In this document: in pieces, positions 15,891-24,472 of the stretch
How positions within the stretch are numbered: the stretch's first letter is position 1
How the letters are laid out: every line of letters begins with the position of its first letter
Origin: Micromonospora eburnea
Lineage (GTDB): Bacteria; Actinomycetota; Actinomycetes; Mycobacteriales; Micromonosporaceae
Direction of reading: 5' to 3'
DNA length: 64,000 nt
Assembly (NCBI RefSeq): GCF_900090225.1
Contig: NZ_FMHY01000002.1
Coordinates: 3,348,001-3,412,000, forward strand
Notes under the pieces: generated by a model
Databases searched by the model: none
What the model was told of the DNA's origin: nothing
The model's input: the letters and a program-made list of their open reading frames with translations, nothing else
Program-made: the position numbers and the translations under genes

Positions 15891-17513
15891 GTGTCCACAG
15901 CAGACAGCGGTCCGTGGTGGCGTGGCGCGGTGATCTACCAGGTGTACCCGCGCAGCTTCGCCGACGGCGACGGCGACGGGATCGGCGACATCACCGGCAT
16001 CCGGTCCCGGCTGGGTCACCTGTCCGCGCTCGGTATCGACGCGATCTGGTTCAGCCCCTGGTACCCCTCCCCGATGGCCGACGCCGGCTACGACGTGGCC
16101 GACTACCGCGACATCGACCCGGTCTTCGGCACCCTGGCGCAGGCGGAGGCGCTGATCGCGGAGGCACACACGCTCGGCATCCGGACCATCGTCGACGTGG
16201 TGCCGAACCACTGCTCCGCGGCGCACCCCTGGTTCCAGGCGGCGCTCGCCGGCGGCCCGGACGCGCCCGAGCGGGAGCTGTTCTGGTTCCGCCCCGGCCG
16301 GGGCCCGAACGGCGACCGGCCGCCCACCGACTGGGTCGGCGAGTTCGGCGGCGAGACCTGGACCCGGACCGTCAACCCGGACGGCGCCCCCGGCGACTGG
16401 TACCTGCACCTGTTCGCGCCGGAGCAGCCGGACTTCAACTGGGACCACCCACGGGTGCGGGCCGAGTTCGAGGACATCCTGCGGTTCTGGTTCGACCGGG
16501 GGGTGGACGGCATCCGGATCGACTCGGCCGGCCTGCTGGTCAAGGACGGGACGCTGCCCGAGACGCTGCCGGACCGACCGCACCCGTTCCGCGACCTCGA
16601 CGGGGTGCACGAGATCTACCGCGCCTGGCGGCGGGTCGCCGACGAGTACCCGGGCGACCGGGCGCTGATCGGCGAGGTGTGGCTGCCGGACCGGCAGCGG
16701 TTCGCCAACTACCTGCGCCCGGACGAGCTGCACGCGGCGTTCAACTTCGACTTCCTCGGCTGCGCCTGGGATGCCGCCGCGCTGCGCGAGAGCATCGACG
16801 GGACGCTGAGCGCCCACGCGCCGGTCGGCGCGCCGGCCACCTGGGTGCTCTCCAACCACGACGTCACCCGGCACGTCACCCGCTACGGCCGGGCGGACAC
16901 CACGTTCAGTTTCGCCGCCAAGCGCGAGGGGATCCCCACCGACCTGGAGCTGGGCACCCGCCGGGCCCGGGCCGCCGCGCTGCTCTCCCTCGCGCTGCCC
17001 GGCGCGGCGTACGTCTACCAGGGCGAGGAACTGGGCCTCTGGGAGGTCGAGGACATCCCGTACGAGCTGCGCCAGGACCCGATGTGGGAACGCTCCGGCC
17101 GGGTCGATCCCGGCCGGGACGGCTGCCGGGTGCCGCTGCCGTGGACCGGAGACGCCCCGCCGTTCGGGTTCAGCCCGGACGGCGCGGCGGTCCCGCCCTG
17201 GCTGCCCCAGCCGGCCGACTGGAAGGACCGTACGGTTCGGGCGCAGACCGGCGACCCGCACTCGATGCTGGAGCTGTACCGGGCCGCCATCGCGCTGCGC
17301 CGCGACGAGGCGGCGCTCGGCGACGGCACGCTGACCTGGCTGCCCGCCCCCGACCGGGTGCTCGCCTTCGGCCGCGAGCCCGGCTTCGCCTGCCTGGTCA
17401 ACCTCTCCGACACGGCGGTGCCGCTGCCCGACCACGACCGGCTGCTGTTGGCCAGTGGGCCTGTCGACGACCGGCTTCCGCCGGACACCGCCGTCTGGCT
17501 GCGTACCCGCTGA
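15891..17513 (+). CDS. aglA: GH13 alpha-glucosidase
   Basis: A 540-residue intracellular glycoside hydrolase family 13 enzyme. The four conserved regions are visible: D-V-V-P-N-H (102-107), G-I-R-I-D with nucleophile D211, G-E-V-W with acid/base E262, and S-N-H-D with D324. W-W-R-G-A-V-I-Y-Q-V-Y-P-R-S-F at the N-terminus is typical of oligo-alpha-glucosidases. No signal peptide, so it should hydrolyse imported oligosaccharides in the cytoplasm. The GTG at 15891 is chosen because an AGCAGG site lies 5 bases upstream; a GTG at 15885 adds two residues. It lies 97 bases after the MalG-type permease. Specificity (maltose, isomaltose, sucrose) is not determined. Confidence 0.92.
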   Translation: MSTADSGPWWRGAVIYQVYPRSFADGDGDGIGDITGIRSRLGHLSALGIDAIWFSPWYPSPMADAGYDVADYRDIDPVFGTLAQAEALIAEAHTLGIRTIVDVVPNHCSAAHPWFQAALAGGPDAPERELFWFRPGRGPNGDRPPTDWVGEFGGETWTRTVNPDGAPGDWYLHLFAPEQPDFNWDHPRVRAEFEDILRFWFDRGVDGIRIDSAGLLVKDGTLPETLPDRPHPFRDLDGVHEIYRAWRRVADEYPGDRALIGEVWLPDRQRFANYLRPDELHAAFNFDFLGCAWDAAALRESIDGTLSAHAPVGAPATWVLSNHDVTRHVTRYGRADTTFSFAAKREGIPTDLELGTRRARAAALLSLALPGAAYVYQGEELGLWEVEDIPYELRQDPMWERSGRVDPGRDGCRVPLPWTGDAPPFGFSPDGAAVPPWLPQPADWKDRTVRAQTGDPHSMLELYRAAIALRRDEAALGDGTLTWLPAPDRVLAFGREPGFACLVNLSDTAVPLPDHDRLLLASGPVDDRLPPDTAVWLRTR

Positions 17514-17527
17514 TCCGTCGCGGTGCC

Positions 17528-17567
17528 GGCGTCCCCTGCTCCGTCACTGCATCGAGCAGGGGGCGCC
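17528..17567. terminator. Convergent terminator between the GH13 and the SRPBCC-CBM2 genes
   Basis: CCCCTGCTC (17533-17541) pairs with GAGCAGGGG (17554-17562); the stem extends by further G-C pairs on each side. It overlaps the last codons of the minus-strand gene (stop at 17544) and serves both converging transcripts. Confidence 0.65.
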
Positions 17568-18641
17568 GTCGACGGTGCACCCCTCGGGTGCTCGCGTGCG
17601 CGTATCCCGTACGTCGAACCGGAACGTCGTCGACCCCTGGGCCGGCACGGCCTTCCCGGTGAAGGTGACGACCTGCCCGTCCTGCCGCCACTCGACCCCG
17701 GTCGCGTTGTTGATCGCGGCCCCCGTGGCCAGCGTCACGACCACCGCCCAGTCCTGCTTCTCCGTCCCGCCCGGGTTGGTCACCACCACCTCACCCCGGT
17801 AGCCGAACAGCCGGTCGGAGACGGTCTGGTAGCGGGCGGTCAGCGGGGCCGCCGGCGTGGGGGTCGCCTCGGGCGTCCGGGTCGGCGTGGCGGTGCTGGG
17901 GGAGGGGGACGGCGACTGGGATGGGGAAGGGGACGCGGTGGCGCTGTTCCGGGCGGCGGTCGACACGGTCCGCGACGGGGTGCTTTTGGGGGCGGGGCTC
18001 GTGGTGGTCGGCAGCAGCAGCGTCGACTGCGGCGTGGCCTCCGGGATCCGCGGCGCCGGTCGGGTGAGCCACACCGCGGCCCCGCCGGCCAGGGCGAGGC
18101 ACGCCAGCCCGCCACCGATCACCCCCGCCCGGCGGCGCCGCCCGGCCCGGGTACGGCCGTCGCCGAGCAACCGGACCACGGGCAGCTCGGCGGTCAACCC
18201 GCCCTCGGCGCGGCGCAGGTCGACGCGCTGGAACGCCAGCCAGTCGAGGATCGCCGGCAACCGCACGGTCACCGCCTGCTGGTGATACTCCGACCGAAGG
18301 GCGTGCCGTTCGGCGTCCCACTCGCCCGCCAGCAGTTCCTCGCGTACGGACAGGCGGCAGCCGTGTCCGGAGGGGACGATCTGGCAGGTCAGCCGGGTGA
18401 GCTGGTCGCCCTCCCGGCAGTCCAGCACGTATCGCTGCGGCGCCTGCCGCTCGACCACTGTCGCCTCGATGTCGGCGACGAACCCGGGCAGCCCCGCCGT
18501 ACGCAGCAGCAACCGTTCCGGCCGGTCGGCCGGCGGGACGCTCTCGGCGAACCACTTGCCCAGCAGCGCGGGCTCCGTCAACGCCCGCCACACCGTGTCG
18601 GACGGGTGGAACAGGTCGATTTCGATGCCGATCTCGATCAC
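17544..18641 (-). CDS. SRPBCC (AHSA1-like) - transmembrane - CBM2-like fusion protein
   Basis: A 365-residue protein with an odd domain order. Residues 1-145 read as an AHSA1/START-like SRPBCC domain (hydrophobic-ligand or chaperone-cofactor fold). R-rich residues 163-171 precede one membrane segment (about 173-192), which by the positive-inside rule places the N-terminus in the cytoplasm. Residues 200-265 are a Pro/Ser/Thr linker with S-P repeats. Residues 266-365 resemble family 2 carbohydrate-binding modules (V-V-V-T-N-P-G-G, D-W-A-V-V-V-T-L, V-T-F-T-G), with two Cys near the end (355, 362). The GTG start lies 6 bases after a TAGAGT element, so the mRNA may be leaderless. Function unknown. 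Confidence 0.75.
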   Translation of the reverse strand: MIEIGIEIDLFHPSDTVWRALTEPALLGKWFAESVPPADRPERLLLRTAGLPGFVADIEATVVERQAPQRYVLDCREGDQLTRLTCQIVPSGHGCRLSVREELLAGEWDAERHALRSEYHQQAVTVRLPAILDWLAFQRVDLRRAEGGLTAELPVVRLLGDGRTRAGRRRRAGVIGGGLACLALAGGAAVWLTRPAPRIPEATPQSTLLLPTTTSPAPKSTPSRTVSTAARNSATASPSPSQSPSPSPSTATPTRTPEATPTPAAPLTARYQTVSDRLFGYRGEVVVTNPGGTEKQDWAVVVTLATGAAINNATGVEWRQDGQVVTFTGKAVPAQGSTTFRFDVRDTRTRAPEGCTVDGAPCSMQ

Positions 18642-18700
18642 GCGCAGACTCTACGGGTCAGGGTTGGACGGCGCTCCGGACGGGGATCCCCGCCGTCGCA

Positions 18701-20032
18701 CTACCGGGCCGGCTGCTCCGGACCGCCGTCGTGCCACCGGGCACGCCAGGCGGCCTCGCGCGTCTCGTGCGTGGCCTTCTCCTCGTACACCGCCCGGCGC
18801 AGGGCGCCGCGGGAGTCCGCGAACGCCAGCACCTCGACCACGACGAGCGCGACGCAGATGGCGGTCAGCAGGCTGAGCGCCGCGAGCGCCGGCAGGTGCC
18901 GTCCGACCGGAAGCCCGGCCCCGAGCGCGAGGAGCACGCCGACCCGGGTCCAGGTCACGGTTCGCAACATGCGTAGTTGGAATATCACGTCGGTGGCCAG
19001 GAAGACCATCACCCCGCTGAACAGCAGCGGCACGGATGCGCCCCGTCCCCGCTCGGTCAACCCGCCCACCGGGTCGGTGATCGTGGCCACCAGTTCCTCC
19101 GCGCCGATCGCGAAGAGGATCACGCCGGCGATCATCGGCAGGTAGAGGTAGGCGTACGCGTCGCGGGCCATCGCCAACCTCGGCGGGCCCTGGGCGGAGT
19201 GCAGCGCGATCCGGGCGGCCGGGCCGATCATGTCGAAGTGTGCCCACCACAGCGCCGCCGTGAAGAGGATGCCCAACATCGCCGCCACGATGGCCGGCCA
19301 CGTCACCGGCTTGCCGAGCAGGTTGCCGCCGACGCCGACGGAGATCACCGACTCGCCCAGCGCGATGATGAGGATCAGGTCGTAGCGTTCCGTCCAGTGC
19401 TCGGCGGAGGTGACCTCCCAGCCCCTGGTGCCGGCCAGGAAGCCGCTGGCGTACTGGACGATGACGACGACGATCCACAACCCGTCCCGGAACCATATCG
19501 CGAGGTCCGGATCAGCGATCCGCAGCGGAACCACCGCCGCGATCAACAGGAGGAAGGCCGTGATCGCCACCTCGGGGAAGAACTGGACCAGTTGGCGGCG
19601 GGCGTGCGGCTGACCCCGGGTGGCGTGCGCGTACAGCACCAGATGCACGGCGCGGAAGACCAGGTAACTGATCGTGACCACGATCGGCCCGCCGGTGCCC
19701 AACTGGTGGTCGCCGAAGGTCTGCGGCAGGGCCAGCGCGAAGGTGAACAGCGCGATCATGCCGACCACCATCAGCACCGGGACGAAGCCCTCGCCGAGCC
19801 GGAGCCGGGCGGCGACCATGCTGTGCACCACCCAGCACCACCAGAGCACCGCGAGCACCAGCATGGCGTGCAGCAGCTGCCGGCTGCCCACGTTGGCGGC
19901 GGTGGCTCGGGTGATGATGAAGAACGACACGACGAAGACGAGGTCGAAGAAGACCTCGAACTTGTCCACCCGGGCGGCCGGAGCGATCGGGATGGCCGGC
20001 CCCAGCCCGCCGCGTCTCCGGTCCGCGCCCAC
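18701..20032 (-). CDS. ltrA: Low temperature requirement protein A (LtrA) family membrane protein
   Basis: A 443-residue protein with about 11-12 membrane segments. The N-terminal K-F-E-V-F-F-D-L-V-F-V motif and central W-T-E-R-Y-D-L-I-L-I-I-A-L-G-E-S are the signature of the LtrA family (first linked to low-temperature growth in Listeria; molecular role unknown). GTG start. The polar C-terminal tail is unrelated to the family core. It is 59 bases from the SRPBCC-CBM2 gene on the same strand; co-transcription is possible. Confidence 0.85.
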   Translation of the reverse strand: MGADRRRGGLGPAIPIAPAARVDKFEVFFDLVFVVSFFIITRATAANVGSRQLLHAMLVLAVLWWCWVVHSMVAARLRLGEGFVPVLMVVGMIALFTFALALPQTFGDHQLGTGGPIVVTISYLVFRAVHLVLYAHATRGQPHARRQLVQFFPEVAITAFLLLIAAVVPLRIADPDLAIWFRDGLWIVVVIVQYASGFLAGTRGWEVTSAEHWTERYDLILIIALGESVISVGVGGNLLGKPVTWPAIVAAMLGILFTAALWWAHFDMIGPAARIALHSAQGPPRLAMARDAYAYLYLPMIAGVILFAIGAEELVATITDPVGGLTERGRGASVPLLFSGVMVFLATDVIFQLRMLRTVTWTRVGVLLALGAGLPVGRHLPALAALSLLTAICVALVVVEVLAFADSRGALRRAVYEEKATHETREAAWRARWHDGGPEQPAR

Positions 20033-20165
20033 CGGACGAGTCTCCCAGTGCCCGGACAGCCTCGGGCCGGATTCGGCACATGCCCGCCCGGGCCGAACCT
20101 CACCCCTCCAGGCCGCGGGTCGGTCGGCCCAGGTAGATGACCCTCAGCACAGCCGGCCGACCGGC

Positions 20166-20546
20166 TCAGCCGCCCAGTCGCTGGCGGGCGAGGAACTTCG
20201 GCACCACCATCCGCCACGACTCGGTCACCAAATCGGTCATCCGCTCGTGGTCGAGCCGGTGCAGGTGGCAGCACACCCAGTTGAACCGCAGGTCGGACGG
20301 GCGGGGGAGGAGGAACAGGTCCGGTTCGGTGGCGATCAGCGCGTCCCGTTCCTCCTTCGGGTAGCCGAAGCCCATCGTCCGCTCGTCCCGGCTGAACGCG
20401 ACGTAGACGATGGCGCCCACCCGGAACTTGACCCGGTCCCGGATCAGGTGCTCGCTGGTGCGGGGGAGGGTCCGGGCCAGGGCCCGGACGTCGTCGACGG
20501 TGACCACCGCCCGACCGTAACGCCGGCGGGTGACATTTCGCGTCAC
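20166..20546 (-). CDS. MmcQ/YjbR-family protein
   Basis: A 126-residue protein of the MmcQ/YjbR (CyaY-like) family. T-V-D-D-V-R-A-L-A then the K-F-R-V-G, F-G-Y-P-K-E-E-R and N-W-V-C-C-H-L blocks follow the family pattern. These are small DNA-binding-like or unknown-function proteins. The GTG start overlaps the stop of the TetR gene (GTGA), so the two are coupled. An internal GTG 42 bases later is an alternative start. Confidence 0.8.
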   Translation of the reverse strand: MTRNVTRRRYGRAVVTVDDVRALARTLPRTSEHLIRDRVKFRVGAIVYVAFSRDERTMGFGYPKEERDALIATEPDLFLLPRPSDLRFNWVCCHLHRLDHERMTDLVTESWRMVVPKFLARQRLGG

Positions 20547-21160
20547 CGGGACGCGCCGCCACCGCCCTCCACAGCCGGGGTCGCGTGGGCAAGCGCGATC
20601 CGGAGCGTGTCGACCATCGGGGTGTCCGGGTGCTCGGTCCCGTGCTGGGTGGCGACCCGCAGGGTGGCCAGGAAGACCGCCGCCATGATCCGGGAGCGCA
20701 GCGCCCGGTCGGGGCCGGTGAGCCGCTGGGCGAGTTCGGCGGCCAGTTCACGTTCGTTCGCGGCGTACGTGGCGGCCTGGTGCGCGAGCAGCCCCGGGTG
20801 CCCGTGTAGTTGGCGGCGGCGGTTCAGCCAGGACAGCCCGGTGTCGTCGTCGTGGTAGACCTCGACCGCCAGGTGCAGTGCGGCGCGGCTCAGCGCGGCC
20901 CACGGCGCCTCGTCGGCGGGTCGCGCGCGCAGCAGGTCCAGCAGTCGGCGCAGCCGCCGGGTGTCGCCGTGGAAGAGAGCCTCCTCCTTGCTGGAGAAGT
21001 AGTTGGAGAACGTCCGCCGGGAGACGTTGGCGGCGTCGGCGATCGCCTCGACGGTGACCCGGTCCGGCCCCTGCTCGGCGGCGAGGCGCAGGGCCGCCTC
21101 GTGCAGGGCCAGGCGGGTCGCCGCCTTCTTGCGTTCTCGCAGCCCCGCCGTCTCGTCCAT
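20543..21160 (-). CDS. TetR/AcrR-family transcriptional regulator
   Basis: A 205-residue regulator with the TetR helix-turn-helix (V-T-V-E-A-I-A-D-A-A-N-V-S-R-R-T-F-S-N-Y-F) in the first 65 residues and a helical ligand domain. The ATG at 21160 is preferred over the TTG-type extension to 21250. A TTGAGA (-35), 18 bases and TACGCT (-10) precede it, the -10 ending 6 bases before the ATG, consistent with a leaderless mRNA. It diverges from MarR and a drug efflux pump, so it may share control of them. Confidence 0.88.
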   Translation of the reverse strand: MDETAGLRERKKAATRLALHEAALRLAAEQGPDRVTVEAIADAANVSRRTFSNYFSSKEEALFHGDTRRLRRLLDLLRARPADEAPWAALSRAALHLAVEVYHDDDTGLSWLNRRRQLHGHPGLLAHQAATYAANERELAAELAQRLTGPDRALRSRIMAAVFLATLRVATQHGTEHPDTPMVDTLRIALAHATPAVEGGGGASR

Positions 21161-21270
21161 GGGCTCAGCGTACGTGAGACGTGATTCTTTTCTCAACGTG
21201 CAAACTTGCCTGATGTGCAAGATTCCCTGATGCTTGCTTGAGGCAACCAACGTTGGTCTGGAGGACGAGA
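21161..21270. promoter_or_regulatory. Divergent control region between TetR and MarR genes, rich in dyads
   Basis: Within 110 bases there are several short dyads: CTTGC-7-GCAAG (21205-21221), TTGC-5-GCAA (21234-21246) and ACCAACGTTGGT (21246-21257), a perfect 12-bp palindrome directly before the MarR ribosome site. The TetR promoter (TTGAGA 21191-21196, TACGCT 21167-21172, minus strand) lies on the left side. The palindrome position fits MarR autorepression, and the GCAAG/CTTGC dyad could be the TetR site. Confidence 0.55.
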
Positions 21271-21738
21271 GTGAACACCGCCGCCCGTGAACTCGGCACG
21301 CGGCTGCACGATCTGTTGACCGGCGTGCGGCTGCTCAAGCAGCGACGCGTCGACGAGCGGCCGGCCGTGCCGCCCGGCCTACTGGGCCCGCTCATGCTCA
21401 TCGAGCGCAGCGCCAGCGGCTGCCACGCCCGGGAACTGGCCGAACGCGGACGGCTCGACCCGTCGACCGTCAGCCGCGCCGTCGCGGCCCTCGTCGCGCA
21501 CGGCCTGGTCGAACGGCGGCCCGATCCGACCGACCGGCGGGCCAGCCAACTGACCATCACCCCGGCCGGCCGGGCCGCACTGGCCGAGACGAGTGACTGG
21601 TACGGGCAGGTGCTCGCCCGGGCGCTCGCCGACTGGACGCCCGACGAGGTGGCGGCGCTGTCCACCGCGCTCGGCCGCCTCACCCGCGACCTCGGGGTCG
21701 CCCTCGCACACCACGACAACCAGGAGGACGCGCGATGA
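21271..21738 (+). CDS. MarR-family transcriptional regulator
   Basis: A 155-residue winged-helix regulator. The HTH segment (A-R-E-L-A-E-R-G-R-L-D-P-S-T-V-S-R-A-V-A-A-L) and the wing (R-R-P-D-P-T-D-R-R-A-S) are clear. The GTG at 21271 is chosen because GGAGG lies 6 bases upstream; the in-frame TTG at 21238 lies within the operator region. Its stop overlaps the start of the efflux pump gene (ATGA), a standard MarR-pump arrangement in which ligand binding derepresses export. Confidence 0.9.
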   Translation: MNTAARELGTRLHDLLTGVRLLKQRRVDERPAVPPGLLGPLMLIERSASGCHARELAERGRLDPSTVSRAVAALVAHGLVERRPDPTDRRASQLTITPAGRAALAETSDWYGQVLARALADWTPDEVAALSTALGRLTRDLGVALAHHDNQEDAR

Positions 21739-23375
21739 GCGCACCCACCGTAACGGCCGAAGCCGCACCGATGAGCCGACGGCAGACGCTCGAAGCACTC
21801 AGCGGCCTGCTGCTGGTGCTCTTCGTCGCCATGCTCAGCGGCACGGTCGTCTCGATCGCGCTACCGAAGATCATCGGAGCGTTGAACGGCTCCCAGACCC
21901 AGTACACCTGGGTCGTGACCGCGACCCTGCTCACCGCCACCGCGAGCACCCCGATCTGGGGCAAGCTGGCCGACCTGTTCAACAAGAAACTGCTGATCCA
22001 GATCGCCATCGTCGTGTTCCTGCTCGGTTCGGTCGTCGCCGGCCTCTCGCAGACCGCCGGGCAGCTCATCGCCGCCCGTGCGTTCCAGGGAATCGGCGTC
22101 GGTGGGCTCCAGGCGCTGGTCCAGGTCGCCATCGCGGCGATGATCCCGCCGCGCGAGCGGGGCCGCTACAACGGCTACCTGGGCGGCGTCATGGCCCTCG
22201 CGACGGTCGGTGGCCCGCTGCTCGGCGGCCTCATCGTCGACACGTCCTGGCTCGGCTGGCGCTGGTGCTTCTTCGTCGGCGTGCCGGTCGCCGTCGTCGC
22301 GCTGATCCTGCTCCAGGCCACCCTGCACCTGCCCACCCTGCGCCGGGACAATGTCAAGATCGACTACCTCGGCGCGACCCTGATCGCCGCCGGCGTCAGC
22401 GTGCTGCTGATCTGGATCTCCTTCGTCGACTCCTCCTTCGCCTGGCTGTCCTGGCAGACCGCCGCGATGGTCGGCGGGGCGCTGCTCCTGCTCGCCCTCG
22501 CGATCTGGGTCGAGGCGCGCGCCGCCGAGCCGGTCGTGCCGCTGAAGATCGTCCGCGAACGCACCACCGCGCTGGCCATCCTCGGCAGCCTCGCGGTCGG
22601 CATGGCCATGTTCGGCGGCTCCGTCTTCCTGGGCCAGTACTTCCAGATCGGCCGCGGCTACACCCCCACTGAGGCCGGCCTGCTCACCATCCCGATGATG
22701 GCCGGTGTCCTGCTGTCGTCGATCGTCGCCGGGCGGCTGATCACCGCCAGCGGGCGGGTCAAGCCCTACATCGTCGCGGGCTCGGTCATCCTCGTCGCCG
22801 GCTTCGCCCTGCTCGGCACCATCGACCACGAGACGTCGCTCCTCCTGCTCGGCGCCGCCATGTTCATCGTCGGCGTCGGCGTCGGCATGACCATGCAGAA
22901 CCTCGTGCTCGCCGTGCAGAACACCGTCCCGCTCAAGGACATCGGTGCGGCCAGCTCCAGCGTCGCGTTCTTCCGCTCCCTCGGCGGCACCATCGGCGTC
23001 TCCGTGCTCGGCGCCATCCTCGCCCGCCGGGTCACCGACCGGATCACCCACGACCTCGCCGCCGCCGGCATTCCGACCTCCGGTGGCGGCGGTGGCAGCC
23101 TTCTGAACCTCGACGCGCTGCCGGCGCCGGTGCAGCACATCGTCCGTGCCGCGTACGGCGACGCCACCGGGCACATCTTCTTCATCTCGGCGGCCATCGC
23201 GATCGTCGGTATCATCGCCGCGCTGCTGCTCAAGCCGGTCACCCTGCGGTCCAGCCTCGACCTCCCGGACGCCGCGCGGTCGGCCGCCGTCGCGGCGGAC
23301 GCGGTCGACGGGGCACCCGCCTTCGACCAGGTGAGCGTTGAGGCCGGGACGAAGGGCGATCAGTCCCGCCGCTGA
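21735..23375 (+). CDS. MFS drug efflux transporter (DHA2/EmrB-QacA type)
   Basis: A 546-residue transporter with about 14 membrane segments. The motif A region (G-K-L-A-D-L-F-N-K-K) follows segment 2, and the motif C-like G-G-P-L-L-G-G-L-I lies in segment 5, the mark of antiporters of the DHA2 family. A glycine-rich loop sits near residues 450-455, and the last 40 residues are polar. Coupled to MarR and ended by a strong hairpin, so this is a two-gene resistance operon. Substrate unknown. Confidence 0.9.
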   Translation: MSAPTVTAEAAPMSRRQTLEALSGLLLVLFVAMLSGTVVSIALPKIIGALNGSQTQYTWVVTATLLTATASTPIWGKLADLFNKKLLIQIAIVVFLLGSVVAGLSQTAGQLIAARAFQGIGVGGLQALVQVAIAAMIPPRERGRYNGYLGGVMALATVGGPLLGGLIVDTSWLGWRWCFFVGVPVAVVALILLQATLHLPTLRRDNVKIDYLGATLIAAGVSVLLIWISFVDSSFAWLSWQTAAMVGGALLLLALAIWVEARAAEPVVPLKIVRERTTALAILGSLAVGMAMFGGSVFLGQYFQIGRGYTPTEAGLLTIPMMAGVLLSSIVAGRLITASGRVKPYIVAGSVILVAGFALLGTIDHETSLLLLGAAMFIVGVGVGMTMQNLVLAVQNTVPLKDIGAASSSVAFFRSLGGTIGVSVLGAILARRVTDRITHDLAAAGIPTSGGGGGSLLNLDALPAPVQHIVRAAYGDATGHIFFISAAIAIVGIIAALLLKPVTLRSSLDLPDAARSAAVAADAVDGAPAFDQVSVEAGTKGDQSRR

Positions 23376-23390
23376 CGCCCGGCCGATCGC

Positions 23391-23427
23391 TTCAGGGCCG
23401 TCGCCGTTCGCCGGCGGCGGCCCTGAA
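23391..23427 (+). terminator. Strong terminator after the MarR-MFS operon
   Basis: A 16-bp stem with a single G-T mismatch (arms 23391-23406 and 23412-23427, loop TTCGC) begins 15 bases after the MFS stop codon. The stem ends in TTCAGG/CCTGAA, so it would be very stable. Confidence 0.85.
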
Positions 23428-23440
23428 CCTGTCCCCATCA

Positions 23441-23537
23441 GGGCCGGCGTCGGCCGGCCGTACGTCCCTGTGAGGGCCGGTGTCGGCCGGCCGTAATGTC
23501 CCCGCGAGGGCTGGCGTGGGCCGGCCGTGACCGAAAC
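23441..23537 (+). repeat. Three tandem 33-34 bp GC-rich direct repeats upstream of the PAP2 gene
   Basis: The core GGGCCGGCGTCGGCCGGCCG recurs, with few changes, at 23441, 23474 and 23508 (period 33-34 bases). Each copy contains the dyad CGGCCGGCCG-like core. The last copy ends within the leader of the PAP2 gene (GTG at 23546). Possible roles are a repeated protein-binding site or stacked RNA hairpins. It is not a CRISPR: only three copies and almost no spacers. Confidence 0.7.
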
Positions 23538-23545
23538 GAGCAGCA

Positions 23546-24472
23546 GTGGACATCACGAAGACCCCTCGGCGCCCGGCGGCGGCACCCGGCGGGCGGCGTC
23601 ACGCCGCCGTGCGCCGCGCCTTGCGCGAACTGGCGCTGGTCGCCGCGCTGTTCGTCGCGTACAAGGCCGGCCGGATCGCCGCCGGGGGCCGGGCACCGAC
23701 CGCTCTGCTCAACGGGGAACGGGTCTGGCGGCTGGAACGCCTGCTCCACCTGCCCAGTGAAGCGGCCGTCCAGGCCCCGCTGCTCGCCCACGAGCTGCTG
23801 GTACGGCTGGCCAACGAGTACTACGCCTATGTGCACTTCCCGGCCACCGCGTTGTGCCTGATCTGGCTGTATGTGCGTCGTCCAGAGCACTACCGCTGGG
23901 CCCGCCGGGTGCTCGCCACGCTCACCGCGGCCGCGCTGGTCCTGCATGTCCTCGTCCCGCTGGCTCCGCCGCGGCTGACCCTCCGGACCGGCCTGGTCGA
24001 CACCGCGCGTCGGTTCGGGCCCTCCGTCTACGGCGCACCCGAGGCCGACACGGTGAGCAACCAGTACGCGGCGATGCCGTCGCTACATCTCGGCTGGGCG
24101 CTGGTCATCGCCGTGGTGCTGGTCCGGGTCACCCCCGGCCGGCTGCGCTGGCTCTGGCTGGCGCACCCGCTCGCCACGCTGATGGTCGTCGTCGTCACCG
24201 GCAACCACTACTGGCTGGACTGCCTGGTCGCCGCGGGGCTGCTCGGCGTGATCCTGCTGCTGCTACCCGGGCCCGGCACCCGCCGACCGGCCGCCCCGGC
24301 GCGGTCCTGTCATCCTGTGCGGGTCCGACGCCACGTGCCGGCGCCGCGGCGTTCTGTCGAGCCCCCCGGCGCGTCGGGCCCCGCCGACCCCGTGGAGCTG
24401 CCGGCTGGCGTCCCCGCGGCCCGGACCGCTGCCGAGGCGGTGGTGCGGGCCAGCCGGCCTCCTACGGCTTGA
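23546..24472 (+). CDS. PAP2-type membrane phosphatase/transferase (inositol phosphoryltransferase-like)
   Basis: A 308-residue membrane protein with about six segments. M-P-S-L-H-L-G-W-A and G-N-H-Y-W-L-D carry the two catalytic histidines of the PAP2_3 (Aur1-like) branch, which acts on lipid phosphates or transfers phosphoinositol or phosphoalcohol groups. The catalytic residues should lie on the outer face. The C-terminal 65 residues are Pro/Ala/Arg-rich and look disordered. GTG start. The 3' end overlaps the convergent alcohol dehydrogenase gene by 11 bases, so antisense interference is possible. Confidence 0.82.
   Translation: MDITKTPRRPAAAPGGRRHAAVRRALRELALVAALFVAYKAGRIAAGGRAPTALLNGERVWRLERLLHLPSEAAVQAPLLAHELLVRLANEYYAYVHFPATALCLIWLYVRRPEHYRWARRVLATLTAAALVLHVLVPLAPPRLTLRTGLVDTARRFGPSVYGAPEADTVSNQYAAMPSLHLGWALVIAVVLVRVTPGRLRWLWLAHPLATLMVVVVTGNHYWLDCLVAAGLLGVILLLLPGPGTRRPAAPARSCHPVRVRRHVPAPRRSVEPPGASGPADPVELPAGVPAARTAAEAVVRASRPPTA

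Noticed and set aside
23441..23537. CRISPR-like array
   Set aside because: Only three units, in direct contact without unique spacers, and no cas genes nearby.
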